A stretch of DNA of 6,280 nucleotides from an uncultured Oscillospiraceae bacterium (lineage in GTDB: Bacteria; Bacillota; Clostridia; Oscillospirales; Ruminococcaceae): positions 1-6,280 of the forward strand of contig CAJTVI010000108.1 of the NCBI GenBank assembly GCA_910579545.1, read 5' to 3'. This document shows positions 1 to 5,492 of the stretch, piece by piece. The position numbers were made by a program, and so were the translations under genes. The stretch's first letter is position 1. Each line of letters begins with the position of its first letter. Under the pieces are notes generated by a model that was not told the DNA's origin, did no database searches, and was given only the letters and a program-made list of their open reading frames with translations.

Positions 1-40
1 TCCTATTCGCTATCCTTTTTCCCTTTTTTTGTTTCACATC

Positions 41-49
41 ATTGTAACA
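41..49 (-). promoter_or_regulatory. Possible extended -10 of a divergent gene
   Basis: Read on the minus strand this is TGTTACAAT, a TGn-TACAAT extended -10 box. It is followed toward the left edge by a purine-rich run on that strand (lower-strand equivalent of the T/C-rich 12-30) that could hold a ribosome binding site. No good -35 box lies at the right distance. If real, it would drive a gene whose start lies left of the window. This is weak evidence. Confidence 0.2.
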
Positions 50-84
50 CCTACACCGCTTTTATTTGCTGTTTGCGCCGGGAC

Positions 85-113
85 TTGACAACGGCCATCC
101 GGTCCGCTATACT
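85..113 (+). promoter_or_regulatory. Sigma-A type promoter of the thiT transcript
   Basis: A perfect -35 box TTGACA at 85-90 and a -10 box TATACT at 108-113 are separated by exactly 17 bases. Transcription would start near 120, about ten bases ahead of the TPP riboswitch, so the riboswitch forms the very 5' end of the RNA. This is the strongest promoter match in the window. Confidence 0.85.
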
Positions 114-128
114 GAAACACGGACATAA

Positions 129-226
129 AAACAGGGGCGCTGGAAGCTTTTCCGGCTGAGATTGGGGCGAATTGCAGCCCCAGGTCACCTTGAACCTGAT
201 CCGGGTAATGCCGGCGTAGGAAGTTT
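129..226 (+). promoter_or_regulatory. TPP riboswitch (THI element)
   Basis: This RNA binds thiamine pyrophosphate and controls the downstream thiamine importer. The conserved core is easy to see: CTGAGA at 156-161 and the highly conserved block starting TGAACCTGATC at 191, continuing through GGGTAATGCCGGCGTAGG to 220. A short closing helix P1 can form between AAAC (129-132) and GTTT (223-226), and an optional P3 hairpin between GGGGC (164-168) and GCCCC (177-181). It lies between a strong promoter and an intrinsic terminator, so control is most likely at the level of transcription termination: ligand-bound RNA stops, ligand-free RNA reads on into thiT. Family identity is from the motif; the mechanism is inferred from the layout. 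Confidence 0.95.
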
Positions 227-249
227 GACCAGTACAGTCATACGCTTTT

Positions 250-286
250 GCGCCTGCAGTTTTTGCAGGCGCGTTTCTTGTTTTTA
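250..286 (+). terminator. Riboswitch-controlled intrinsic terminator
   Basis: A perfect 9-bp stem (GCGCCTGCA at 250-258 with TGCAGGCGC at 264-272) has a 5-base loop and is followed by a T-rich tail at 274-285. It sits after the TPP aptamer and before thiT. An alternative helix can form between GGCGTAGGA (213-221, part of the aptamer core) and TTTTGCGCC (246-254, which includes the first five bases of the terminator stem). That helix would act as antiterminator when no TPP is bound. Confidence 0.85.
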
Positions 287-320
287 TGGACTATTTTTTG
301 TAAAGCGAGGCATTTGTAGT

Positions 321-947
321 ATGACCCAGACCTATTCCAAAACCCGCGTATTGGTGGAGGGCGCTTTGATGATTGCCCTTTCCACCGTGCTCAGCTTTAT
401 CCCCATCATGGAGCTGCCGCACGGCGGGTCGATCACCCTGCTCAGCATGCTGCCGCTGGTTGTAATGAGCTTCCGACACGGGGCCAAATGGGGGCTGTTC
501 ACCGCCTTTGTGCACAGCCTGCTGCAGCTGTTTATGGGGCTGAAAAACCTGGCCTACTGCCAAACGGTGGGCGCGCAGGTGGGCTGCGTACTGCTGGACT
601 ACCTGCTGGCCTTTACCGCGCTGGGCCTTGCCTGCGTGCTGGCAAAGCCCATCAAAAACAAGCTGGCCGGGGCCGCGCTGGGCACCCTTGGCGTATGCCT
701 GCTGCGCTACCTGTGCAGCACCCTTTCGGGCTATGTGGTTTGGAAGGATTACGACTACGCCTTTGAGTGGATGACCCAGTTTGGCTGGGGGGCCGTGATC
801 GCCAACATGGGCGAAAACGCCCTGTGCTGGCTGTACAGCGCGGTGTACAATGCCACCTACATGCTGCCCGAGGCGGTTTTGACCACCATTGGCGCGGTGA
901 TCCTTTACAAAACCCTGCCCAGGCTGTTTGCGGCGCAGGCGCACTGA
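321..947 (+). CDS. thiT: ECF transporter S component for thiamine (ThiT)
   Basis: This 208-residue membrane protein is the substrate-binding subunit of an energy-coupling factor importer for thiamine. Such subunits have about six membrane helices and share an ATPase/EcfT module, which is not encoded in this window. Family signs are the LPHGGSITLLSMLPL segment (residues 32-46), the following R-H-G-x-K-x-G-L loop (52-59), LLDYLLAF (91-98), and W141, Y172 and N177, which line up with thiamine-contacting positions of the Lactococcus ThiT as I remember it. Two other remembered contact positions differ: Asp93 where Glu is usual and Ser133 where His is usual. The ATG at 321 is chosen because AGCGAGG (304-310) gives a spaced ribosome site and the N-terminus matches the family; the upstream in-frame ATG at 162 lies inside the riboswitch. 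Control by the TPP riboswitch just upstream supports thiamine as substrate. Confidence 0.92.
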   Translation: MTQTYSKTRVLVEGALMIALSTVLSFIPIMELPHGGSITLLSMLPLVVMSFRHGAKWGLFTAFVHSLLQLFMGLKNLAYCQTVGAQVGCVLLDYLLAFTALGLACVLAKPIKNKLAGAALGTLGVCLLRYLCSTLSGYVVWKDYDYAFEWMTQFGWGAVIANMGENALCWLYSAVYNATYMLPEAVLTTIGAVILYKTLPRLFAAQAH

Positions 948-967
948 AACTGCCCGAGCCCTTTTTC

Positions 968-999
968 TGCCGCGGCCGCTTTGGCGGCCGCGGCATTTT
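968..999 (+). terminator. Intrinsic terminator of thiT
   Basis: A perfect 12-bp, almost pure G+C stem (968-979 with 984-995) with loop TTTG is followed by a short T tract at 996-999. It lies 20 bases after the thiT stop. The T tract is short, but the stem is very stable. There is no T tract on the opposite strand, so it works only for rightward transcripts. Confidence 0.75.
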
Positions 1000-1072
1000 G
1001 CGCAAAAAGGCCACCCGCTACCGCTGGTTGGCAGATTGCAAAGCCGGGTGTATGGCGGCGCCGGCAAAGAAT

Positions 1073-1081
1073 TGGTATAAT
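1073..1081 (+). promoter_or_regulatory. Extended -10 promoter of the XRE-family gene
   Basis: TGGTATAAT combines a perfect TATAAT (1076-1081) with the TGn extension. No convincing -35 box is present 17 bases upstream, which is common for extended -10 promoters. Transcription would begin near 1088, giving a leader of about 100 bases before the TTG start at 1192. The leader contains GCGGTGAGATC (1112-1122), which can pair with GATCCACCGC (1150-1159) with one bulged base. Confidence 0.6.
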
Positions 1082-1191
1082 ATAGCTAATAGATACCATA
1101 CCGGAAAAGCGGCGGTGAGATCAGAAAACAAAGAGTCCAAAGCAAATTCGATCCACCGCTGGAACCACCGCAAAGAAGAGGGGGATGCTTT

Positions 1192-2379
1192 TTGACCATT
1201 GGCAAGCGCATTGCCGCCGCCCGCCGCGCGGCCGGGCTTTCGCAGGAGGGGCTGGCCGCGCAGATCGGGGTCAGCCGGCAGGCCGTGGCAAAATGGGAGG
1301 CGGACGCCAGCCTGCCCGGGGCCGACAATCTGCAGGAGCTGGCCCGGGCGCTGAATACCAGCTGCGACGAACTGCTTACCGGCGCGCCCCCCGCGGCGGA
1401 GGGCGGGGCCGACCTTTTGCCGCTGCTCAAGAGCATGCAGGCCCTGCTGGAAAGCCAGGAGGCCGGCCGGCGCGCGGCGCGGCGGCGCACCCGATGGGCG
1501 GTGGGCGGCGTGTGCCTTGCGGCGCTGCTTTTGCTGGGCGCTGCGGGAAGCTACTACGCCAGCACCCTCAACGCCCTGCGCAGCCGGGTAGAAGGGCTGG
1601 ACAGCCGGGTGGCCGGCATTGACGGCGTTATCGACAGCCAGCTTGCAGGCCTGCGCGCCAGCATTGAGCACAGCCTGCACCAGCAGGCCAGCATTGTGGC
1701 AAGCTACGACTGGCAGACCGAACTGGCGGCCGCCGGCGGGCAGGCGGCGCTGTGGGTAAGCGCCACGCCCAAGGAATCCGCCGAGGGGCTGGCCGCCAGC
1801 TTTACCCTTGTGCCGGATGGCGGCGAGCCGATCCTTGCCGAAGGCGCCCCCGCCCCGGGCGGCAGCTTTACCGCCACCCTGCCCATACCGCTCAAAAACG
1901 AGTACAACAGCTTTAGGGTGCTGGTGCAGTTTACCCGCGGCGAAACAGTGCAGAGCGAGGAGCTGTTCAGCGAATACGGCTTTGTGGAGCAGTTTATGCC
2001 CACCGTGCACCTTTGGGGCAATGGCATTACCGGCAGCGCACAGAATGCCGCCCAGGGCGGGCGGGTAGCTTTGCGCGGCAGCTACAGCCTGGAGGTGCAG
2101 AGCGCCAGCACCGATGCCGGCGGCTGGCCGGCGGAGTGCGTGGTGGAGCTTTTGGAGGGGGACGCGGCGGTGTGGAGCCAATCGGTGGACGTGAGCGATT
2201 TTGCGCCGAAGGAACCGGGCAACGATACGGCCGAGCGGGTCTGCGGCATGACCCTGCCCGAGCAGGCGCTGCCGGACCTGACGCTTGATCCCGGCAAGAC
2301 CATCCGGCTGCGGGCCAGGGTCACATCCTCCACCGGGATGCAGGCCGAGGACAGCCTGTTGCTCTGGCAGGCAAAATAA
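1192..2379 (+). CDS. Membrane-tethered XRE-family HTH protein
   Basis: This 395-residue protein has four parts. Residues 1-63 form an XRE/Cro-CI type helix-turn-helix domain (GKRIAAARRAAGLSQEGLA, then IGVSRQAVAKWE at 25-36, and a C-terminal helix ending near LNTSCDELLTG). Residues 64-101 are a linker ending in an Arg-rich stretch that marks the cytoplasmic side. Residues about 102-121 are a single hydrophobic membrane helix. After a coiled-coil-like segment (122-168), a beta-rich outside domain of some 225 residues follows, with Tyr/Trp/Phe scattered and ending LLLWQAK; I do not recognise it. The start is TTG at 1192, placed 7 bases after a GAGGGGG ribosome site; no in-frame ATG occurs until residue 82, inside the linker. 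The likely job is DNA-binding regulation coupled to a signal at the cell surface, but target and signal are unknown. It is monocistronic, with its own promoter and terminator. Confidence 0.88.
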   Translation: MTIGKRIAAARRAAGLSQEGLAAQIGVSRQAVAKWEADASLPGADNLQELARALNTSCDELLTGAPPAAEGGADLLPLLKSMQALLESQEAGRRAARRRTRWAVGGVCLAALLLLGAAGSYYASTLNALRSRVEGLDSRVAGIDGVIDSQLAGLRASIEHSLHQQASIVASYDWQTELAAAGGQAALWVSATPKESAEGLAASFTLVPDGGEPILAEGAPAPGGSFTATLPIPLKNEYNSFRVLVQFTRGETVQSEELFSEYGFVEQFMPTVHLWGNGITGSAQNAAQGGRVALRGSYSLEVQSASTDAGGWPAECVVELLEGDAAVWSQSVDVSDFAPKEPGNDTAERVCGMTLPEQALPDLTLDPGKTIRLRARVTSSTGMQAEDSLLLWQAK

Positions 2380-2527
2380 CGCCGGGGTTTGGCGGCGGTT
2401 CCATCCCTCAACAGGGGCACGCCCGTCCTTGTCGAGCAATGCTTCCCCCGCCCTTTTACGCCTCCGCCTGCCTGCCCCCGCCCCCAGCTTTGCACAAAAA
2501 CCGCCATTTTCCTTTATTTTACTAAAA

Positions 2528-2563
2528 AACTCCCCGGTTTTGTATTGTGCCGGGGAGTTGTTT
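2528..2563 (+). terminator. Terminator after the XRE-family gene, possibly bidirectional
   Basis: A 10-bp stem (AACTCCCCGG at 2528-2537 with CCGGGGAGTT at 2550-2559) has a 12-base loop. Rightward it is followed by TTGTTT (2558-2563). On the opposite strand it is followed by a longer T run, so it would also stop leftward transcripts. It lies about 150 bases past the XRE stop; the stretch 2380-2527 holds no gene or motif I can support. The next promoter begins inside its loop. Confidence 0.65.
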
Positions 2564-2573
2564 GCGGTATAAT
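2545..2573 (+). promoter_or_regulatory. Promoter of the nfnAB leader
   Basis: The -35-like TTGTGC (2545-2550) and a perfect TATAAT (2568-2573) are 17 bases apart. The predicted start is near 2580, about 190 bases ahead of nfnA. The -35 box lies in the loop and edge of the preceding terminator hairpin, so the two signals share DNA. Confidence 0.6.
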
Positions 2574-2583
2574 GATATAGTAT

Positions 2584-2636
2584 GAGCGGCCGAAAGCTGC
2601 TCTCTACCCAGGGCATCCGTGGAGCGGTGCCTTTTT
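2584..2636 (+). promoter_or_regulatory. Putative transcription attenuator in the nfnAB leader
   Basis: Directly after the predicted start, GAGCGGC (2584-2590) pairs with GCTGCTC (2596-2602) around loop CGAAA. Next, GGCATCCG (2612-2619) pairs with CGGTGCC (2625-2631), with one bulged T, and is followed by TTTTT (2632-2636), which resembles an intrinsic terminator. GAGCGG occurs twice (2584-2589 and 2622-2627), so CTGCTC (2597-2602) can pair with either copy; the second choice breaks the terminator stem. This is a classic terminator/antiterminator layout. I recognise no riboswitch class, and the structure was found by eye. Confidence 0.4.
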
Positions 2637-2648
2637 ATTGCCGGATTA

Positions 2649-2657
2649 TGTTAAAAT
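2649..2657 (+). promoter_or_regulatory. Possible second promoter for nfnAB (extended -10)
   Basis: TGTTAAAAT is a TGn extended -10 with a TAAAAT box (2652-2657). It lies after the terminator-like hairpin at 2612-2636 and before the hairpin at 2690-2725. No -35 box is visible at the proper distance. If used, it would bypass the first hairpin. Confidence 0.3.
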
Positions 2658-2689
2658 TTTATCCGCTCCCCTGCCCCATTTTTGCTCAA

Positions 2690-2725
2690 AAAACGATGGC
2701 GCCGTCCACAAGGCGCTGCCGTTTT
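2690..2725 (+). terminator. Terminator-like hairpin inside the nfnAB leader
   Basis: AAAACG (2690-2695) pairs with CGTTTT (2720-2725), then after one mismatch TGGCGCC (2697-2703) pairs with GGCGCTG (2712-2718) with two G-U pairs; the loop is GTCCACAA. A-rich left arm, G+C core and T-rich right arm give the shape of a bidirectional terminator, but the T tract is only four bases and lies within the stem. It is 43 bases ahead of the nfnA start, so full stopping here would silence the operon; partial termination or RNA stability are possible roles. Confidence 0.4.
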
Positions 2726-2768
2726 GGGATCGACCCACTATGTACTTATAGAAAGGAATGGCGGTTTC

Positions 2769-3611
2769 ATGTATCAGATCGTGGAAAAACAAGCGCTGAA
2801 CCCCACGGTGACCAAGATGGTCATCACGGCTCCGCTGATCGCCAAAAAGGCGCAGCCCGGGCAGTTTATCATTGTGCGGGCCAAGGAGGATTCCGAGCGC
2901 ATCCCCCTCACCGTGGCCGACTATGACCGCGAAAAAGGCACCGTGACCATCATCTTCCAGCTGGTGGGCGCCGGCACCATGGAGCTGGACAGCCTCGCCC
3001 AGGGTGACTGCGTGCACGACTTTGTTGGCCCGCTGGGCCGCCCCAGCGAGCTGGAGGGCCTTAAAAAGGTGGCCGTTGTGGGCGGCGGCGTGGGCTGCGC
3101 CATCGCCTACCCCATTGCCAAGCGGCTGCATGAGATGGGCTGCGAGGTGCACAGCATCGTAGGCTTCCGCAACAAGGACCTTGTGATCTTGGAGGACGAG
3201 TTCCGCGCCGCCAGCAGCAAGCTGGTGCTGATGACCGACGACGGCAGCTATGGCGACAAGGGCGTTGTAACCGCCCCGCTGAAGGAGCTGATCGAGGCTG
3301 GCGAACAGTACGACGAGGTGATCGCCATTGGGCCGCTGATCATGATGAAATTTGTCTGTGCCACCACCAAGCCCTTTGGGGTAAAAACGGTGGTTTCGAT
3401 GAACCCCATTATGATCGACGGCACCGGCATGTGCGGCGGCTGCCGGCTGACCGTGGGCGGCAAGACCTGCTTTGCCTGCGTGGACGGCCCCGACTTTGAC
3501 GGTCACGAGGTGGATTTTGACGAGGCCATGCAGCGCGGCAATATGTACCACGCCTTTGAGGCCGAAGCCCGTGATTCCATGTGTAATCTGCTCAAACAGG
3601 AGGTGCGGTAA
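2769..3611 (+). CDS. nfnA: NfnA, small subunit of NADH-dependent ferredoxin:NADP+ oxidoreductase
   Basis: This 280-residue cytoplasmic flavoprotein is the NAD(H)-binding subunit of the electron-bifurcating transhydrogenase that links NADH, NADPH and ferredoxin. The N-terminal FAD domain has RIPLT (44-48) and VGPLGRPSE (86-94). The nucleotide domain has VAVVGGGVGCA (101-111) and the IAIGPLIMMKF segment (185-195). The C-terminal [2Fe-2S] motif is D217-x4-C222-x2-C225-x11-C237: in the PyrK-like fold the first ligand is usually Cys, while Asp is the known NfnA ligand. Cys234 is an additional cysteine near the site. Length and motifs fit the family well. The ATG at 2769 follows AAAGGA (2752-2757) and gives the typical MYQIVEK N-terminus. 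It overlaps nothing and is separated from nfnB by a single base. Related proteins (dihydroorotate or sulfide dehydrogenase subunits) are less likely given the Asp ligand and the partner. Confidence 0.92.
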   Translation: MYQIVEKQALNPTVTKMVITAPLIAKKAQPGQFIIVRAKEDSERIPLTVADYDREKGTVTIIFQLVGAGTMELDSLAQGDCVHDFVGPLGRPSELEGLKKVAVVGGGVGCAIAYPIAKRLHEMGCEVHSIVGFRNKDLVILEDEFRAASSKLVLMTDDGSYGDKGVVTAPLKELIEAGEQYDEVIAIGPLIMMKFVCATTKPFGVKTVVSMNPIMIDGTGMCGGCRLTVGGKTCFACVDGPDFDGHEVDFDEAMQRGNMYHAFEAEARDSMCNLLKQEVR

Positions 3612-3612
3612 G

Positions 3613-5013
3613 ATGGCAACCGATCGCAACATGAGCCCCACCAAATGCCCCATGCCCAGCCAGGAGCCGAATGTGCGCAACAAAAACTTTGGCGAGGTGG
3701 CCCTGGGCTATACCTATGAGATGGCGGTAAACGAGGCAAAACGCTGCCTGCACTGCCCCAAAAAGCCCTGCCAGGGCGGCTGCCCGGTGGGCATCGACAT
3801 CCCGGCCTTTATTGCCAAGGTGGCCGAGGGGGACATCGAGGCCGCCTACACCATCCTTTCCAGCGCCAGCGCCCTGCCCGCCGTCTGCGGCCGGGTCTGC
3901 CCGCAGGAGACCCAGTGTGAGGGCGTGTGTGTGCGCGGCGTAAAGGGCGAGCCGGTGGCCATTGGCCGCCTGGAGCGCTTTGTGGCCGACTGGCACCGGG
4001 AGCACAACGCCCAAAAGCCCCAAAAGCCCGCCGCAAACGGCCACAAGGTGGCGGTAATCGGCGCGGGCCCCAGCGGTCTGACCTGCGCGGGCGAGCTGGC
4101 CAAGGCCGGCTACGCCGTGACCATTTATGAGGCGCTGCATCTGGCCGGGGGCGTTTTGGTGTACGGCATCCCCGAGTTCCGTCTGCCCAAGAGCATTGTG
4201 CAGCAGGAGATCGACGGCCTGAAGGCCCTTGGCGTGGACATTGAGACCAACATGGTGATCGGCAAGGTGCTGACCATTGACGAGCTGATGGGCGAGATGG
4301 GCTTTGAGGCGGTGTATGTGGCCAGCGGCGCCGGCCTGCCCCGGTTTATGGGCATCCCGGGCGAGAGCCTTAAGGGCGTGTACAGCGCCAACGAGTACCT
4401 GACCCGGGTCAACCTGATGAAGGCCTACAAGCCCGAAAGCAAGACCCCCATCCAGCACAGCCACCGGGTGGCCGTGGTGGGCGGCGGCAACGTGGCGATG
4501 GACGCCGCCCGCTGTGCCAAGCGGCTGGGCGCCGAGGAAGTGTTTATTGTCTACCGCCGCAGCATGAACGAGCTGCCGGCCCGTGCCGAAGAGGTGGAGC
4601 ACGCTCAGGAGGAGGGCATCATCTTTAAGACCCTGACCAACCCCGTGGAGGTGCTGGGCGACGAGAACGGCTGCGTGCGCGGCATGAAGTGCGTGGAGAT
4701 GGAGCTGGGCGAGCCGGATGAGAGCGGCCGCCGCCGCCCCAAGGTGAAGGAAGGCAGCGAGTTTACCTTAGAGCTGGACACCATGATCATGTCCATCGGC
4801 ACCAGCCCCAACCCGCTGATCCGCAGCACCACCCCCGGCCTTGAGACCAACAAGCACGGCTGCATCGTGACCAACGGCGACGACGGCCTGACCAGCCGCG
4901 AGGGCGTGTACGCCGGCGGCGACGCGGTGACCGGCGCGGCCACCGTGATCCTGGCCATGGGCGCGGGCAAGGCCGCCGCCAAGGCCATCGACGAGTACAT
5001 CAAAAACAAGTAA
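3613..5013 (+). CDS. nfnB: NfnB, large subunit of NADH-dependent ferredoxin:NADP+ oxidoreductase
   Basis: This 466-residue cytoplasmic subunit carries the bifurcating FAD, the NADPH site and two [4Fe-4S] clusters; with NfnA it couples NADH plus reduced ferredoxin to NADP+ reduction, reversibly. The N-terminal ferredoxin-like domain has C45-x2-C48-x4-C53-x3-C57 and C92-x3-C96-x5-C102-x3-C106. Glu99 in the PQE motif is a candidate for the unusual Glu cluster ligand described for this family. The FAD dinucleotide fold starts at VIGAGPSGL (148-156), the NADP fold at VVGGGNVAMDAAR (288-300), and the FAD-closing motif is VYAGGDAVTGAATV (432-445). The start ATG at 3613 has a perfect AGGAGGT site (3598-3604) inside the end of nfnA, 8 bases away, which indicates translational coupling. 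Sequence alone resembles GltD, the small glutamate synthase subunit, and databases often name it gltA; the nfnA partner and lack of gltB favour NfnB. No clear terminator follows. Confidence 0.92.
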   Translation: MATDRNMSPTKCPMPSQEPNVRNKNFGEVALGYTYEMAVNEAKRCLHCPKKPCQGGCPVGIDIPAFIAKVAEGDIEAAYTILSSASALPAVCGRVCPQETQCEGVCVRGVKGEPVAIGRLERFVADWHREHNAQKPQKPAANGHKVAVIGAGPSGLTCAGELAKAGYAVTIYEALHLAGGVLVYGIPEFRLPKSIVQQEIDGLKALGVDIETNMVIGKVLTIDELMGEMGFEAVYVASGAGLPRFMGIPGESLKGVYSANEYLTRVNLMKAYKPESKTPIQHSHRVAVVGGGNVAMDAARCAKRLGAEEVFIVYRRSMNELPARAEEVEHAQEEGIIFKTLTNPVEVLGDENGCVRGMKCVEMELGEPDESGRRRPKVKEGSEFTLELDTMIMSIGTSPNPLIRSTTPGLETNKHGCIVTNGDDGLTSREGVYAGGDAVTGAATVILAMGAGKAAAKAIDEYIKNK

Positions 5014-5057
5014 ACATCGCCTGACATCAGGCATATGCGCCCTTATTACGGAATGAG

Positions 5058-5096
5058 ATGTAATGTGTAAAGGGTGGTTTCACCACCGAATTACAT
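5058..5096. repeat. Compound inverted repeat / stem-loop
   Basis: The outer arms ATGTAAT (5058-5064) and ATTACAT (5090-5096) enclose the inner hairpin GGTGGT-TTC-ACCACC (5073-5087), with unpaired bases between. There is no T tract after it on either strand. The inner GGTGGT/ACCACC module recurs in the larger hairpin at 5240-5264, so the two could pair with each other. Confidence 0.55.
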
Positions 5097-5239
5097 GGCT
5101 GGCGGTTCATTTGTGGCAGAATGACACAGGCTGGAAAGGCGGTGATCGACCAGCAGGAGGGGACCAAAGCGGGAGCATCTGGGGATGACCTGGGCGCTCC
5201 GCTCTCTTTGTCGGCCCTCTGCTAAGAGCGCACTTACTC

Positions 5240-5279
5240 ACCACCACCGCTGGCTGGTGGTGGTATGGCCTGCGGCCAT
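5240..5279. repeat. Two adjacent perfect stem-loops
   Basis: ACCACCACC (5240-5248) and GGTGGTGGT (5256-5264) form a perfect 9-bp stem with loop GCTGGCT. It is followed without a gap by ATGGCC-TGC-GGCCAT (5265-5279), a 6-bp stem with a 3-base loop, and 6 bases later by the palindrome CCCTCCGGAGGG (5286-5297). No T tract follows. Confidence 0.6.
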
Positions 5280-5492
5280 CGTGCGCCCTCCGGAGGGAAC
5301 GGGGACGGGACGGCTCTGCCATCAGCTTTCCCCTGCCAGTATATACAGCAGACGCCAACGGCGGTTTGTGCATCGGACGCAGCTGCGCCGATCACCGGGG
5401 GGCTTGGGGGCCTTCGGCTACCAACAAGCGGCACCGGGTATATACCGGCGCATTGCTTGCCACTACCACTGCTATCAGCATCCCCAAAAGGG

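Noticed and set aside
1185..1622. ATG-started frame overlapping the start of the XRE gene
   Set aside because: Although ATG is better than TTG, the purine run is directly adjacent to it, the product is Gly/Arg/Pro-rich without a domain, and the TTG frame encodes the full HTH domain.
1018..2616. Long minus-strand open frame (532 codons) opposite the XRE gene
   Set aside because: It is an antisense shadow of GC-rich codons. The plus strand has a clear HTH domain, membrane helix, ribosome site, promoter and terminator; the minus frame is low-complexity Gly/Ala/Arg/His with no recognisable domain.
2582..2926. Frame starting MSGRKLL two bases from the predicted transcription start
   Set aside because: It would be leaderless, runs through both leader hairpins and overlaps nfnA by about 160 bases in another frame; nothing in the product looks like a protein domain.
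2646..3683. Minus-strand frame of 345 codons opposite nfnA
   Set aside because: It mirrors the nfnA coding sequence and is rich in His/Gly/Ala; nfnA is firmly identified by its motifs.
3592..4602. Minus-strand frame of 336 codons opposite nfnB
   Set aside because: Antisense shadow of a well-identified gene; no ribosome site or motif.
3613..5013. Glutamate synthase small subunit (GltD) as the identity of the large flavoprotein
   Set aside because: The sequence is GltD-like, but there is no gltB, and it is coupled one base after an NfnA with its diagnostic Asp-Cys3 motif.
5121..5225. 34-codon frame beginning MTQAGKAVIDQQEG
   Set aside because: No ribosome site and no recognised peptide; the GC-rich context easily yields such frames. 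It could be a decayed coding remnant.
5107..5373. Minus-strand frame of 88 codons in the hairpin-rich region
   Set aside because: No ribosome site ahead of its start, Pro/Arg-rich product without domains, and it spans several perfect palindromes that explain its composition. It feels familiar as a recurrent hypothetical protein, but I cannot verify that.
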